A stretch of DNA of 64,000 nucleotides, taken from Sphingobacterium paludis. Its GTDB lineage: Bacteria; Bacteroidota; Bacteroidia; Sphingobacteriales; Sphingobacteriaceae. The translations under genes were made by a program, and so were the position numbers. The DNA lies in NCBI RefSeq assembly GCF_004364125.1, contig NZ_SNZV01000002.1, positions 62,001 to 126,000 on the forward strand, read 5' to 3'. This document shows, in pieces, positions 29,868 to 37,339 of this stretch. The notes under the pieces were generated by a model. The model was given only the letters and a program-made list of their open reading frames with translations. It was not told the DNA's origin and did not search any database. How positions within the stretch are numbered: position 1 is the stretch's first letter; each line of letters starts with the position of its first letter.

Positions 29868-29975
29868 GTTTTTAACTTTTAACTTTTAACTTTTGAATTT
29901 TCACTTTTGAATTTTTACTTTTTACTTTTGAATTTTCACTTTTGAATTTTTACTTTTTACTTTTGAATTTTTAAC
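29868..29975 (+). repeat. T-rich tandem repeat (35-bp unit) directly upstream of hisIE
   Basis: A 35-bp unit, made of two ACTTTTGAATTTT halves plus ACTTTTT, occurs twice in tandem (29889-29923 and 29924-29958), with a partial third copy to 29975. Shorter TTTTAAC units precede it. The array ends exactly at the hisIE ATG and holds no open frame. It may act as an unstructured leader or simply be a slippage-prone array. Confidence 0.9.
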
Positions 29976-30560
29976 ATGCTAGATTTTGAAAAGGGAGACG
30001 GTTTAGTTCCCGTAATTATTCAGGATAGCCAAACATTGGAGGTACTGATGCTTGGTTACATGAACGAAGAGGCGTGGGAAAAAACCCAAAGGGAAGGGCG
30101 CGTAACGTTTTACTCCCGAAGCAAAAACCGGTTGTGGACCAAGGGGGAAGAGAGCGGTAATTTCCTGTCGCTTGTATCCTTCCATATCGATTGCGACCAA
30201 GATACCCTCCTGCTGAAAGTACAGCCCGCTGGCCCAACCTGCCATACAGGAGCCCGTAGTTGTTTTCAAACCGACTACAATCAAAACTTTATTTTGGAGC
30301 TAGAGCGCATCGTCCAGAAGCGCTACGACGTCCCTCAGGACTCATCTTATGTGAACAGTTTACGCAATAAAGGAATCAATAAAATCGCGCAAAAAGTGGG
30401 CGAAGAGGCTGTCGAGACGGTCATAGCTGCGCTTGCAGAAACGGAGCACGACTTTATCAATGAATCTTCTGATCTGCTCTTTCATTTAATCGTATTGATA
30501 CGAGAAAAGGGCCTTGACTTAAATACCTTAGCAAAAAATCTGGAAAGCCGACATCAATAG
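29976..30560 (+). CDS. hisI: bifunctional phosphoribosyl-AMP cyclohydrolase / phosphoribosyl-ATP pyrophosphatase
   Basis: HisIE, which performs the second and third steps of histidine synthesis. The 194-residue protein has a HisI domain (VTFYSRSKNRLWTKGEESGN, HIDCDQDTLLLKVQP, and GPTCHTGARSCF with metal-binding Cys, residues about 40-95) followed by a HisE helix domain (GINKIAQKVGEEAVETVIAA, about 130-150). Last gene of the his cluster, followed by a terminator. A long repeat array separates it from hisF. Confidence 0.96.
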   Translation: MLDFEKGDGLVPVIIQDSQTLEVLMLGYMNEEAWEKTQREGRVTFYSRSKNRLWTKGEESGNFLSLVSFHIDCDQDTLLLKVQPAGPTCHTGARSCFQTDYNQNFILELERIVQKRYDVPQDSSYVNSLRNKGINKIAQKVGEEAVETVIAALAETEHDFINESSDLLFHLIVLIREKGLDLNTLAKNLESRHQ

Positions 30561-30585
30561 CTTTCTAATGACATAAAACCTCTTG

Positions 30586-30616
30586 AAGTGCTGTATATTT
30601 GTGCAGCACTTTTTTT
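30586..30616 (+). terminator. Rho-independent terminator of the his cluster, abutting the next start codon
   Basis: AAGTGCTG (30586-30593) pairs with CAGCACTT (30604-30611) around a 10-nt loop, followed by a T-run to 30616. The next ATG, of the WD40 gene, is the very next base (30617), so the terminator hairpin occupies the ribosome-binding region of that gene. Confidence 0.85.
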
Positions 30617-31531
30617 ATGTATACACTAGATATCTCTTTAAAAACAACGTTACCTGGGCATCAAAATCCCATTTTCGCACTCGCCGCAGGGTTAGATGGC
30701 TCCAGCATTTTCAGCGCAGGAAATGACAAGGGTGTTGTCGAGTGGGACTTGAAAACAGGGACGTTTAAGCGTATTGTGTCCGCGGTTCCTGCGTCGGTAT
30801 ACTGCTTACATTTGATTCCTGAATTATCGATGTTGCTGGTGGGGATGCGTAATGGTGAGCTTTGGTGTGTGGATGTGGCTAAACAACAGCTTGTCAAAAA
30901 ACTGACCGTGGAAAGAGGTGCTGTATTCGCTGTGCAGACCTTGGCCGAGAAGCGTGAAATTGTCGCCATTGGCGAAGAGGGTGTGGCTTATGTGTGGTCG
31001 ATGGATAGCTTTGATCTGCTATACCGTTTTCGCGTGTCTTCGACAACGGTACGGACCATACAACCGTACCCCAGCGCCAAACAACTCGTATTCGGCGATA
31101 AAGATGGATATATCTATTTATATGATCTCGCGGATTTCAAGGAAATTGAAAAGCGGAAAGTTCATACCATGCCGGTGACCGCTTTGGCGGTTACTGATCT
31201 GCACTTGTATTCTGGGGGGCGGGATGCAAAGTTATATCAGCTGCAAAAGAAAGATCTTAGTGAAGTGCGGGAGTTAACGCCGCATTTGTTTACGGTGTAT
31301 AGCATCTTGCCGCACCCACATTTACCTGTCATTGCGACGGTAAGTCGCGACAAGTCAATAAAAATTTGGGACAGTGCCACGCTTGCCCTACTAAAAAATA
31401 TTAGTTTGGACAGAGGCTATGATAGCCATCGGCTTTCTATTAATACGGCCATATGGCATGGAGACCAACTGGTCACAGCTGGAGATGATAAATTGATTAA
31501 GATCTGGGATGTCTCGTTAGTTAGTAGGTAG
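30617..31531 (+). CDS. WD40-repeat beta-propeller protein
   Basis: A 304-residue protein with about seven WD40-type repeats; the clearest end in EWDLKTG, LYDLAD, IKIWDSA and IKIWDVS, with GH/D pairs typical of the fold. No signal peptide is visible, so it is probably cytoplasmic and acts as a protein-interaction scaffold. The ATG at 30617 is preferred; a TTG at 30599 would lie inside the terminator stem. Cell role is unknown; WD40 proteins like this are occasional in Bacteroidota. Confidence 0.88.
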   Translation: MYTLDISLKTTLPGHQNPIFALAAGLDGSSIFSAGNDKGVVEWDLKTGTFKRIVSAVPASVYCLHLIPELSMLLVGMRNGELWCVDVAKQQLVKKLTVERGAVFAVQTLAEKREIVAIGEEGVAYVWSMDSFDLLYRFRVSSTTVRTIQPYPSAKQLVFGDKDGYIYLYDLADFKEIEKRKVHTMPVTALAVTDLHLYSGGRDAKLYQLQKKDLSEVRELTPHLFTVYSILPHPHLPVIATVSRDKSIKIWDSATLALLKNISLDRGYDSHRLSINTAIWHGDQLVTAGDDKLIKIWDVSLVSR

Positions 31532-31546
31532 TTGCCAGGACACGGC

Positions 31547-31571
31547 CGTACTTTTGAGGGGCAAAAGTACG
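31547..31571. repeat. inverted repeat GTACTTTT/AAAAGTAC
   Basis: CGTACTTTT (31547-31555) and AAAAGTACG (31563-31571) form a perfect 9-bp stem with a 7-nt loop. No T-run follows on the plus strand, so it is unlikely to be a terminator. It resembles dispersed GTACTTTT palindromes that I have seen in other Bacteroidota intergenic regions (from memory). Confidence 0.55.
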
Positions 31572-31708
31572 CAAAACCCCGTCGCTTGAAACCTTTGCAA
31601 GGAGGGGAAGTACTTTGGTAATTGTCTACATACTGCAAAGCTTTCGATGCGACATATCGCTTAATAGGGGGTAGGTGCATTTGTTTTGAGCTCAATGTAG
31701 ATCCTTAC

Positions 31709-31817
31709 TACGCATCACTCATTACCCAATACTCACTACGCACTACACATTACCCAATACTCACTACGCATCACTCATTACCCAATACTCACTACGCACT
31801 ACACATTACCCACTACC
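31709..31817. repeat. 28-bp tandem repeat, four copies in an ABAB pattern
   Basis: Four head-to-tail units begin at 31709, 31737, 31765 and 31793. Each starts TACGCA and the first three end TTACCCAATACTCAC; copies 1 and 3 carry TCACTC where copies 2 and 4 carry CTACAC, giving a 56-bp higher-order period. The fourth unit is truncated and supplies the last codons and stop of the fRMsr gene on the minus strand. Confidence 0.92.
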
Positions 31818-32278
31818 AATTTAGCGATTTCCTCAAGGTAATATTGATCTACTTCATCAAAATAATTGATATGCTCGCTGTCAACGTCTAATACAGCTAT
31901 GCAATGCATATCCTTAAAAACCGGAACCACAATTTCCGATTTGGAGAGCGAGCTACAGGCTATATGACCGGGAAAAGCATCCACATCGGGAACGATAATG
32001 GTTTCTTGACGCTCCCAAGCGGTGCCACAGACACCTTTTCCATAGCCTATGCGTGTACAGGCGACAGGGCCTTGAAAGGGGCCCAAAACAAGTTGCTCTG
32101 CTTTGACGATGTAAAAGCCCACCCACCAAAATTTAAATTGTTCGTTAAGAGCAGCAGCGACATTGGCCATATTCGCAATGAGATCATCCTCTCCCGCTAG
32201 TAATGCACGAATCTGTTTGGTCAACAGCTCGTACTGTTCTTTTTTCGTACCTGTTCCAATCGTTAAATCTTCAGCCAT
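31799..32278 (-). CDS. free methionine-(R)-sulfoxide reductase (GAF domain, fRMsr)
   Basis: Reduces free Met-R-sulfoxide in the cytoplasm. A 159-residue GAF-domain protein with WWVGFYIV (about residue 52), the cysteine-bearing VACTRIGYGKGVCGTAW (about 74-90), and HIACSSLSKSEIVVPVF (about 105-121), which together carry the three family Cys. The ATG at 32278 is preferred over an in-frame TTG at 32302. Its last four codons and stop fall inside the 28-bp tandem repeat, so the repeat has grown into or created the C-terminus. Confidence 0.9.
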   Translation of the reverse strand: MAEDLTIGTGTKKEQYELLTKQIRALLAGEDDLIANMANVAAALNEQFKFWWVGFYIVKAEQLVLGPFQGPVACTRIGYGKGVCGTAWERQETIIVPDVDAFPGHIACSSLSKSEIVVPVFKDMHCIAVLDVDSEHINYFDEVDQYYLEEIAKLVVGNV

Positions 32279-32401
32279 GTCATGTGAATTTATTGTAGAC
32301 AAAAATAAGCGTATGCCAGTGAATGCGTGTCATCGGCCGGTTAAGTTGTTTCAAAAACGGCTCCAACTCGATAGCGCCAAGGAAAATGTAGACTAAAAAT
32401 C

Positions 32402-32986
32402 CTAAAGACGTTTCAACGCAGCTTTGATTAAAGCTTCTACCGTCAGGGTAGGTTCTGCCCCAATTAAGCTGTTTAAGACTTTTTCAGCTTGTGGTTTTCC
32501 AAAACCAAGCATCACCAAGGCCGTAAGGGCTTCTTCCGTAATGGACAATTTTGCTGCTGGAAGCGGAATCAATGCATCAGGACCTTGTTTTTTCAATTTA
32601 TCCTGAAGTTCCAAAATTACACGTTGTGCCGATTTGGGGCCAATACCTTTTATTTTTTGGATTACCTGTACCTGCCCGTTAATAATAGCAGCTTGTATTT
32701 CTTCAGGAGAAATCGACGATAGCATCATTCTTCCCGTATTGGGACCGATACCAGATACCGAAATCAGGTGATTGAACAATTGACGTTCGCCTTCTGTCGC
32801 AAAACCATAAAGCGTGTGCGCATCTTCTCGTACCTGAAAAGAAATATATAACTTGCAGTTTTCCAGATCTTTGACCTGTGAAAACGTGGTTAGTGATATA
32901 TGGACATGGTACCCTACCCCTGCAACATCCAAAATAACATGTGTAGGTGCTTTAAACACTAACTTTCCACTGAGATAATCGTACAT
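32402..32986 (-). CDS. ruvA: Holliday junction branch-migration protein RuvA
   Basis: Binds four-way junctions and recruits the RuvB motor during recombination. The 194-residue protein has the OB-fold domain 1 (YDYLSGKLVFKAPTHVILDV), tandem helix-hairpin-helix motifs (LISVSGIGPNTGRMML about residue 70; IQKIKGIGPKSAQRVILEL about 106) and the C-terminal domain III (ALVMLGFGKPQAEKVLNSL). Length is standard. The region before its start codon is the AT-rich repeat. Confidence 0.95.
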   Translation of the reverse strand: MYDYLSGKLVFKAPTHVILDVAGVGYHVHISLTTFSQVKDLENCKLYISFQVREDAHTLYGFATEGERQLFNHLISVSGIGPNTGRMMLSSISPEEIQAAIINGQVQVIQKIKGIGPKSAQRVILELQDKLKKQGPDALIPLPAAKLSITEEALTALVMLGFGKPQAEKVLNSLIGAEPTLTVEALIKAALKRL

Positions 32987-33075
32987 AAGAATTGAAAAGT
33001 AAAAAGTAAAAATTAAACAGTAAAGTCAAAAGTCAAAATTGAAAAGTAAGAAGTGAAAATAGAAAAGTCAAAATT
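32987..33075 (-). repeat. AT-rich degenerate repeat directly upstream of ruvA
   Basis: On the minus strand this reads as T-rich units such as TTGACTTTTGACTTTACTG and TTTTTACTTTTTACTTTTC that run into the ruvA ATG at 32986. It is the same repeat family, and the same polarity relative to the start codon, as the arrays before hisA and hisIE. No open frame is present. Confidence 0.7.
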
Positions 33076-33163
33076 GCAGATTTTGAAGTAACGCATTCAA
33101 AACTGCTTTGGGGTGTTGCTTCTTATAGCTACCGGTGTTGTCTAAAAAAGATACATCTTTGAT

Positions 33164-33235
33164 AACACGTCATTGCGAGGAAGTATGACGAAGCAATCTA
33201 TACGTTTAAAACGTATGGCTGCTTCGTCATCGTTC
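33164..33235. repeat. REP-like palindromic element
   Basis: CGTCATTGCGAGGAAG is followed by a long hairpin: ATGACGAAGCA (33185-33195) with TGCTTCGTCAT (33220-33230), and inside it a second palindrome around ATACGTTTAAAACGTAT. The CGTCATTGCGAGGAA start resembles a dispersed element I recall from Bacteroidota and Rickettsiales genomes. With the AT-rich repeat it fills the 317-nt gap between ruvA and the malic enzyme gene; no gene was seen there. Confidence 0.65.
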
Positions 33236-33303
33236 ATCTTTTCGCCTTGATGTTGCCATCTTGCGATCTAGCGTAGTACTTTTCGCGATACTTTTAAAGG
33301 CGA

Positions 33304-35580
33304 TTAGTTTGTGTTTTTTTCGTGCTCTTGAACATCGACAACGGCGATAGTCACCATGTTAACGATTTCGCGTACGGAGCTATCCAATTGCAACACGTGT
33401 ACAGGCTTGTTCATCCCTAATAGGATCGGACCTACCGCTTCTGCATTGCCAACCTCCTGCAACAGTTTATAAGCAATGTTGCCCGACTCCAAGTTAGGGA
33501 ACACAAGCGTATTTGCCGCCTCACCATTTAATACGCTGAACGGGAAGTTTGCGTTTAATAGTTCGCTATTCAGGGCAAAGTTCGCTTGAATATCGCCATC
33601 TACGATGATATCTGGAGCCTTTTCGCGAAGAATTTTTGCTGTCTCCCGTACCTTTGTAGCGACCCGGCCATCGTTGGAGCCAAAGTTCGAATACGATAAC
33701 AAAGCAATTCTTGGTTTAATATTAAATCTTTTGATAGCATCTTCCAATAGCAACGTGATTTCGGCCAACTCCTGTGGATTTGGGTCTTCGTTTACTGTAG
33801 TATCACCGAAGAATATTGGCCCTTTCGAGGTCAACATCATGTACATGCCCGCTACGCGGCTATTAGGTTTTGCTCCGATAACCTGCAAAGCAGGTTTGAT
33901 CGTTGCTCCATAATTTCTTGTTAATCCAGAAATCAAGGTATCAGCTTCACCAAACTGCACCATCGATGCGGCAAAGTAATTGCGATTGACTAGTAGTTTT
34001 TTAGCATCTTTTTCCGAAATCCCTCTGCGCTGCCTTTTTTTGTATAGGTGTTGTGCAAATTTGTTAAAGCGCTCTGTTTCTGTCTCTTCATTCGGATCGA
34101 TGACAGGCACTCCGGCAAGTTCGAAGTCATATTCCTGGATCAGACTCTCTATTTTTTGCTTGTTGCCCAACAATATGGGGAATGCAATTTTTTCCTCTTT
34201 AACGATTTGTGCAGCGCGTAAAGTTTTGTAGTTATCCGCTTCCGCAAAAACGACTCTTTTTGGGTTTAGTTTAGCCTTGGTCGTCAAGTTGCGCATAATA
34301 CCGTCATCCTTGCCTAAGCGCTTACGCAGCTCATCTCTATATTTATCCCAGTCGGTGATTTCGACACGGGCAACGCCTGAGGCGATGGCTGCTTTAGCAA
34401 CCGCTACGGACACTTCAGTAATTAACCGAGGGTCTGTTGGCTTTGGTATAATGTAATCGGGGCCAAATTTTAGATTGCTGGTGTCGTAAGCCTGATTTAC
34501 CTCTTCCGGGACAGGTTGTTTTGCCAATGCTGCCAATGCCTTTACCGCAGCAATTTTCATGTCTTCATTGATTCCCGTTGCACGGACGTCTAGTGCGCCG
34601 CGGAAGATATAGGGGAAGCCTAACACATTGTTGACCTGATTTGGAAAGTCAGAACGACCCGTACCCATGATGACATCATCCCGTGTTTCTAAAGCGAGGT
34701 CATAGGCGATCTCTGGATTAGGGTTTGCCATGGCCAAAACGATAGGGCGTGGATTCATGGATAGCAACATATCCGGTGTCAATACATCGGCCGCCGATAG
34801 TCCAATAAATACGTCGGAGCCTTTAACAGCGTCTTCCAACGTATGGATGTCACGGTCTGTCGCAAACTCTGCTTTAGATTTATCCAAGTTTTCGCGATCT
34901 CTGCGGATAACGCCTTTACTGTCAAGCATGACGATATTTTCTTTTTTCGCGCCCACAGAAATATACATGCCCGTGCAGGAAATAGCAGCAGCACCAGCGC
35001 CATTGACAACAATTTTGATTTCACTGATGTCTTTGCCGATCAATTCACAGGCATTGATCAATGCCGCACCGGAGATGATGGCTGTGCCGTGTTGATCGTC
35101 GTGCATAACCGGTATGTTCATCTCCGCTTTCAAACGTCTTTCTATTTCAAAACACTCCGGGGCTTTAATATCTTCTAAGTTTACGCCACCAAAAGTAGGC
35201 TCTAAAGCTTTCACGATATTAACAAATTCGTCCACATTCTTAGTGTCTAGTTCAATGTCGAATACGTCAATATCTGCGAAGATTTTAAATAGCAGACCTT
35301 TACCTTCCATCACGGGCTTACCCGCCTGCGCGCCGATATCTCCCAATCCAAGTACCGCCGTACCATTACTGATTACGGCGACCAAATTGCCTTTCGACGT
35401 ATATTTGTAAGCATCCTCTGGATTCTCGGCAATGGCCAGACACGGCTCGGCTACTCCGGGGGAATACGCTAATGATAAATCCCGCTGCGAATTGTGTGGT
35501 TTGGTGGGCACGACAGCAATTTTTCCGGGTCTTCCCATCGCATGGTAATCAAGCGCGTCTTTTTTTCTGTTGTTACTCAT
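33304..35580 (-). CDS. maeB: NADP-dependent malic enzyme fused to phosphotransacetylase-like domain
   Basis: Oxidatively decarboxylates malate to pyruvate, making NADPH. The 758-residue protein has the malic domain (residues about 1-400: SLAYSPGVAEPC, DDQHGTA, INGAGAAA-type VNGAGAAAISC) and a C-terminal PTA-like domain (about 430-758) typical of MaeB; the latter is usually regulatory, not catalytic. The ATG at 35580 begins at the conserved MSNNRKKDALDYHAMG; an in-frame extension to 35655 is hydrophobic and unlikely. Links C4 and C3 metabolism. Confidence 0.95.
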   Translation of the reverse strand: MSNNRKKDALDYHAMGRPGKIAVVPTKPHNSQRDLSLAYSPGVAEPCLAIAENPEDAYKYTSKGNLVAVISNGTAVLGLGDIGAQAGKPVMEGKGLLFKIFADIDVFDIELDTKNVDEFVNIVKALEPTFGGVNLEDIKAPECFEIERRLKAEMNIPVMHDDQHGTAIISGAALINACELIGKDISEIKIVVNGAGAAAISCTGMYISVGAKKENIVMLDSKGVIRRDRENLDKSKAEFATDRDIHTLEDAVKGSDVFIGLSAADVLTPDMLLSMNPRPIVLAMANPNPEIAYDLALETRDDVIMGTGRSDFPNQVNNVLGFPYIFRGALDVRATGINEDMKIAAVKALAALAKQPVPEEVNQAYDTSNLKFGPDYIIPKPTDPRLITEVSVAVAKAAIASGVARVEITDWDKYRDELRKRLGKDDGIMRNLTTKAKLNPKRVVFAEADNYKTLRAAQIVKEEKIAFPILLGNKQKIESLIQEYDFELAGVPVIDPNEETETERFNKFAQHLYKKRQRRGISEKDAKKLLVNRNYFAASMVQFGEADTLISGLTRNYGATIKPALQVIGAKPNSRVAGMYMMLTSKGPIFFGDTTVNEDPNPQELAEITLLLEDAIKRFNIKPRIALLSYSNFGSNDGRVATKVRETAKILREKAPDIIVDGDIQANFALNSELLNANFPFSVLNGEAANTLVFPNLESGNIAYKLLQEVGNAEAVGPILLGMNKPVHVLQLDSSVREIVNMVTIAVVDVQEHEKNTN

Positions 35581-35773
35581 TTTTCTAAGTAAAAAATAAA
35601 AGTAAACATAAAAGATGAACGTCAGATTGCTACCGATTCCTCCAAGCCAGCACAATTGCTGGAATTGGGGAAGTTCGCAACCTGCATTCCTTCCTCTACC
35701 TTTACTAACAATAAATATTAAATGTCAGGGTACAAAGCTAAAACTTCAAAGGTGAATTAACTAATTTTTAGGA

Positions 35774-37189
35774 TTATTTCAAATTATCCAATAGCTTAAA
35801 CATATCTTGCCGCATGGCAGCACTGCTTCCAGAATAGTTGTTTATTAACAAGGAAAAAGTAAATGCTTCATCCTGATACCCTGTATACCCCAAGACACCG
35901 CCTATTGTGCCGCTTTTCATCGTCATGCCATTAATAGTCGGCAAGCTTTTCCGAAAATCACCAAACCAAGCGCGTCCTTTGGCATAATGCATAATTTTGG
36001 CGATTGCCATCGTAGTTACCCGATTCTGTGCAGAAAGACCCGATCCATCTTCGATATGAAGCTCACTCGACGGAATTTTGAGCTTTTGCTCCCAGTATTT
36101 GGCTAATAGGTTGGCGGCTTGCTGCGTGTCAGATTTGTTACCGCTAAGCTGTCCAAAGCTTTTCAGCAGCGCCTCACCATACAGGTTTATACTCTTTTGA
36201 TTAAACCAATGCACGATTTCTTTGAGCGGGGGGGATGTGTGCGTATCCAATAATGTTTTGGATGCGGTTAAGCGCTCCCCTTGATTCAACAGGCGTTTGC
36301 TGGTGGTTGCTATACTGTCGACCGGTAGGTTCTGATCGTTCAAAGCCTGCAAAAGTTCTGTTGCAAGGAATAGGGCAGGGTCGGGTAGAGACGCTTCAAT
36401 CTTTTTATTTAAATCTTTGCCGTAGGTGCCGCGCAGGTAGATTAAATCGCTATACGGCGCGGAGAATGCGTACACATTGTCGCCGGAGCCGGCCGGGCCC
36501 GTCGTCACCTCGTTTATGATGGCGACAGCGCTTGGATTGCTCTGATCGCGTAGCCTGGCGGGTTGGCCCACCGCGCCTGCAATAAAGTCTAGCCCGAATT
36601 TGTTTTCGCGCCAGTTGAGGCCGGAAATGCCGGCACCGTAATAATTCCCTATATCAGACCAGCTCCATCCATTCGGAACATCATATCCGTTATAAAACAA
36701 ATCGTCGCCGATGATGCGGCCGTTTATACCTTTAATGCCGGCATTCTTGATCGTGTAGATCCATTTGTTCAATAGTGTTTCTCCATTTGCTTCCGGATAA
36801 CGGTCGCTACCCAATGTGGGGTCTCCGTTTCCGGTCACGATAATATCCCCTTGCAGTACGCCCAAGCTGTCTATGGTTCCTGTATAACTTAGCTGGGTTT
36901 TATAGGTGTAGTTGGGGCCTAGGATATCCAATGCCGTGATGGAGGTGATGACTTTTAGTGTAGAGGCCGTTGGCAATCCGGTGGCACCATTTTGAGAAAA
37001 AACGACCTCGCCCGTTTTGCCGTCCAACACGGTGAACGATGTCAAGCCATTGGTTAACTTTGTACTTTTGGCAAATGTTTGATAGGCCGTAGCGATTTTT
37101 TCTTTTTTAGATTGTGCTTGGGAATATGTGCTGCCTAAGAGCCCTATAGATAAGGTCAGCATCGAAATTATAAATGTATTCATACGCAT
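35774..37189 (-). CDS. dacB: D-alanyl-D-alanine carboxypeptidase/endopeptidase (PBP4, family S13)
   Basis: A periplasmic penicillin-binding protein that trims peptidoglycan cross-links. The 471-residue protein has a signal peptide (LTLSIGLLGSTYSQAQ) and the three active-site motifs: SxxK in TASTLKVIT (about residue 80), SxN in EDGSGLSAQNR (about 385) and KSGT in MKSGTIGG (about 430). Between them lies the large insert of the S13 family. The distance between the first and second motifs (about 300 residues) fits PBP4. An ATG two codons later is equally possible. Confidence 0.93.
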   Translation of the reverse strand: MRMNTFIISMLTLSIGLLGSTYSQAQSKKEKIATAYQTFAKSTKLTNGLTSFTVLDGKTGEVVFSQNGATGLPTASTLKVITSITALDILGPNYTYKTQLSYTGTIDSLGVLQGDIIVTGNGDPTLGSDRYPEANGETLLNKWIYTIKNAGIKGINGRIIGDDLFYNGYDVPNGWSWSDIGNYYGAGISGLNWRENKFGLDFIAGAVGQPARLRDQSNPSAVAIINEVTTGPAGSGDNVYAFSAPYSDLIYLRGTYGKDLNKKIEASLPDPALFLATELLQALNDQNLPVDSIATTSKRLLNQGERLTASKTLLDTHTSPPLKEIVHWFNQKSINLYGEALLKSFGQLSGNKSDTQQAANLLAKYWEQKLKIPSSELHIEDGSGLSAQNRVTTMAIAKIMHYAKGRAWFGDFRKSLPTINGMTMKSGTIGGVLGYTGYQDEAFTFSLLINNYSGSSAAMRQDMFKLLDNLK

Positions 37190-37339
37190 ATTCTTTTAGA
37201 CAAACATATCGAATTTTAGTTTCATTTCCCTAAAAATAGCAGTAGGTTCAGCTGGCTATCCTGAAATTATTACGTGGTAACTACCGTTGCTGTTACCAAG
37301 TCTATGACATATTCTTTAACTTGCACGCACACCAGAAAA

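Noticed and set aside
35733..35740. Minus-strand TAGCTTTG box as a promoter for the malic enzyme gene.
   Set aside because: No TTTG at 19-21 bp and it lies almost at the end of dacB; single boxes of this type are common by chance.
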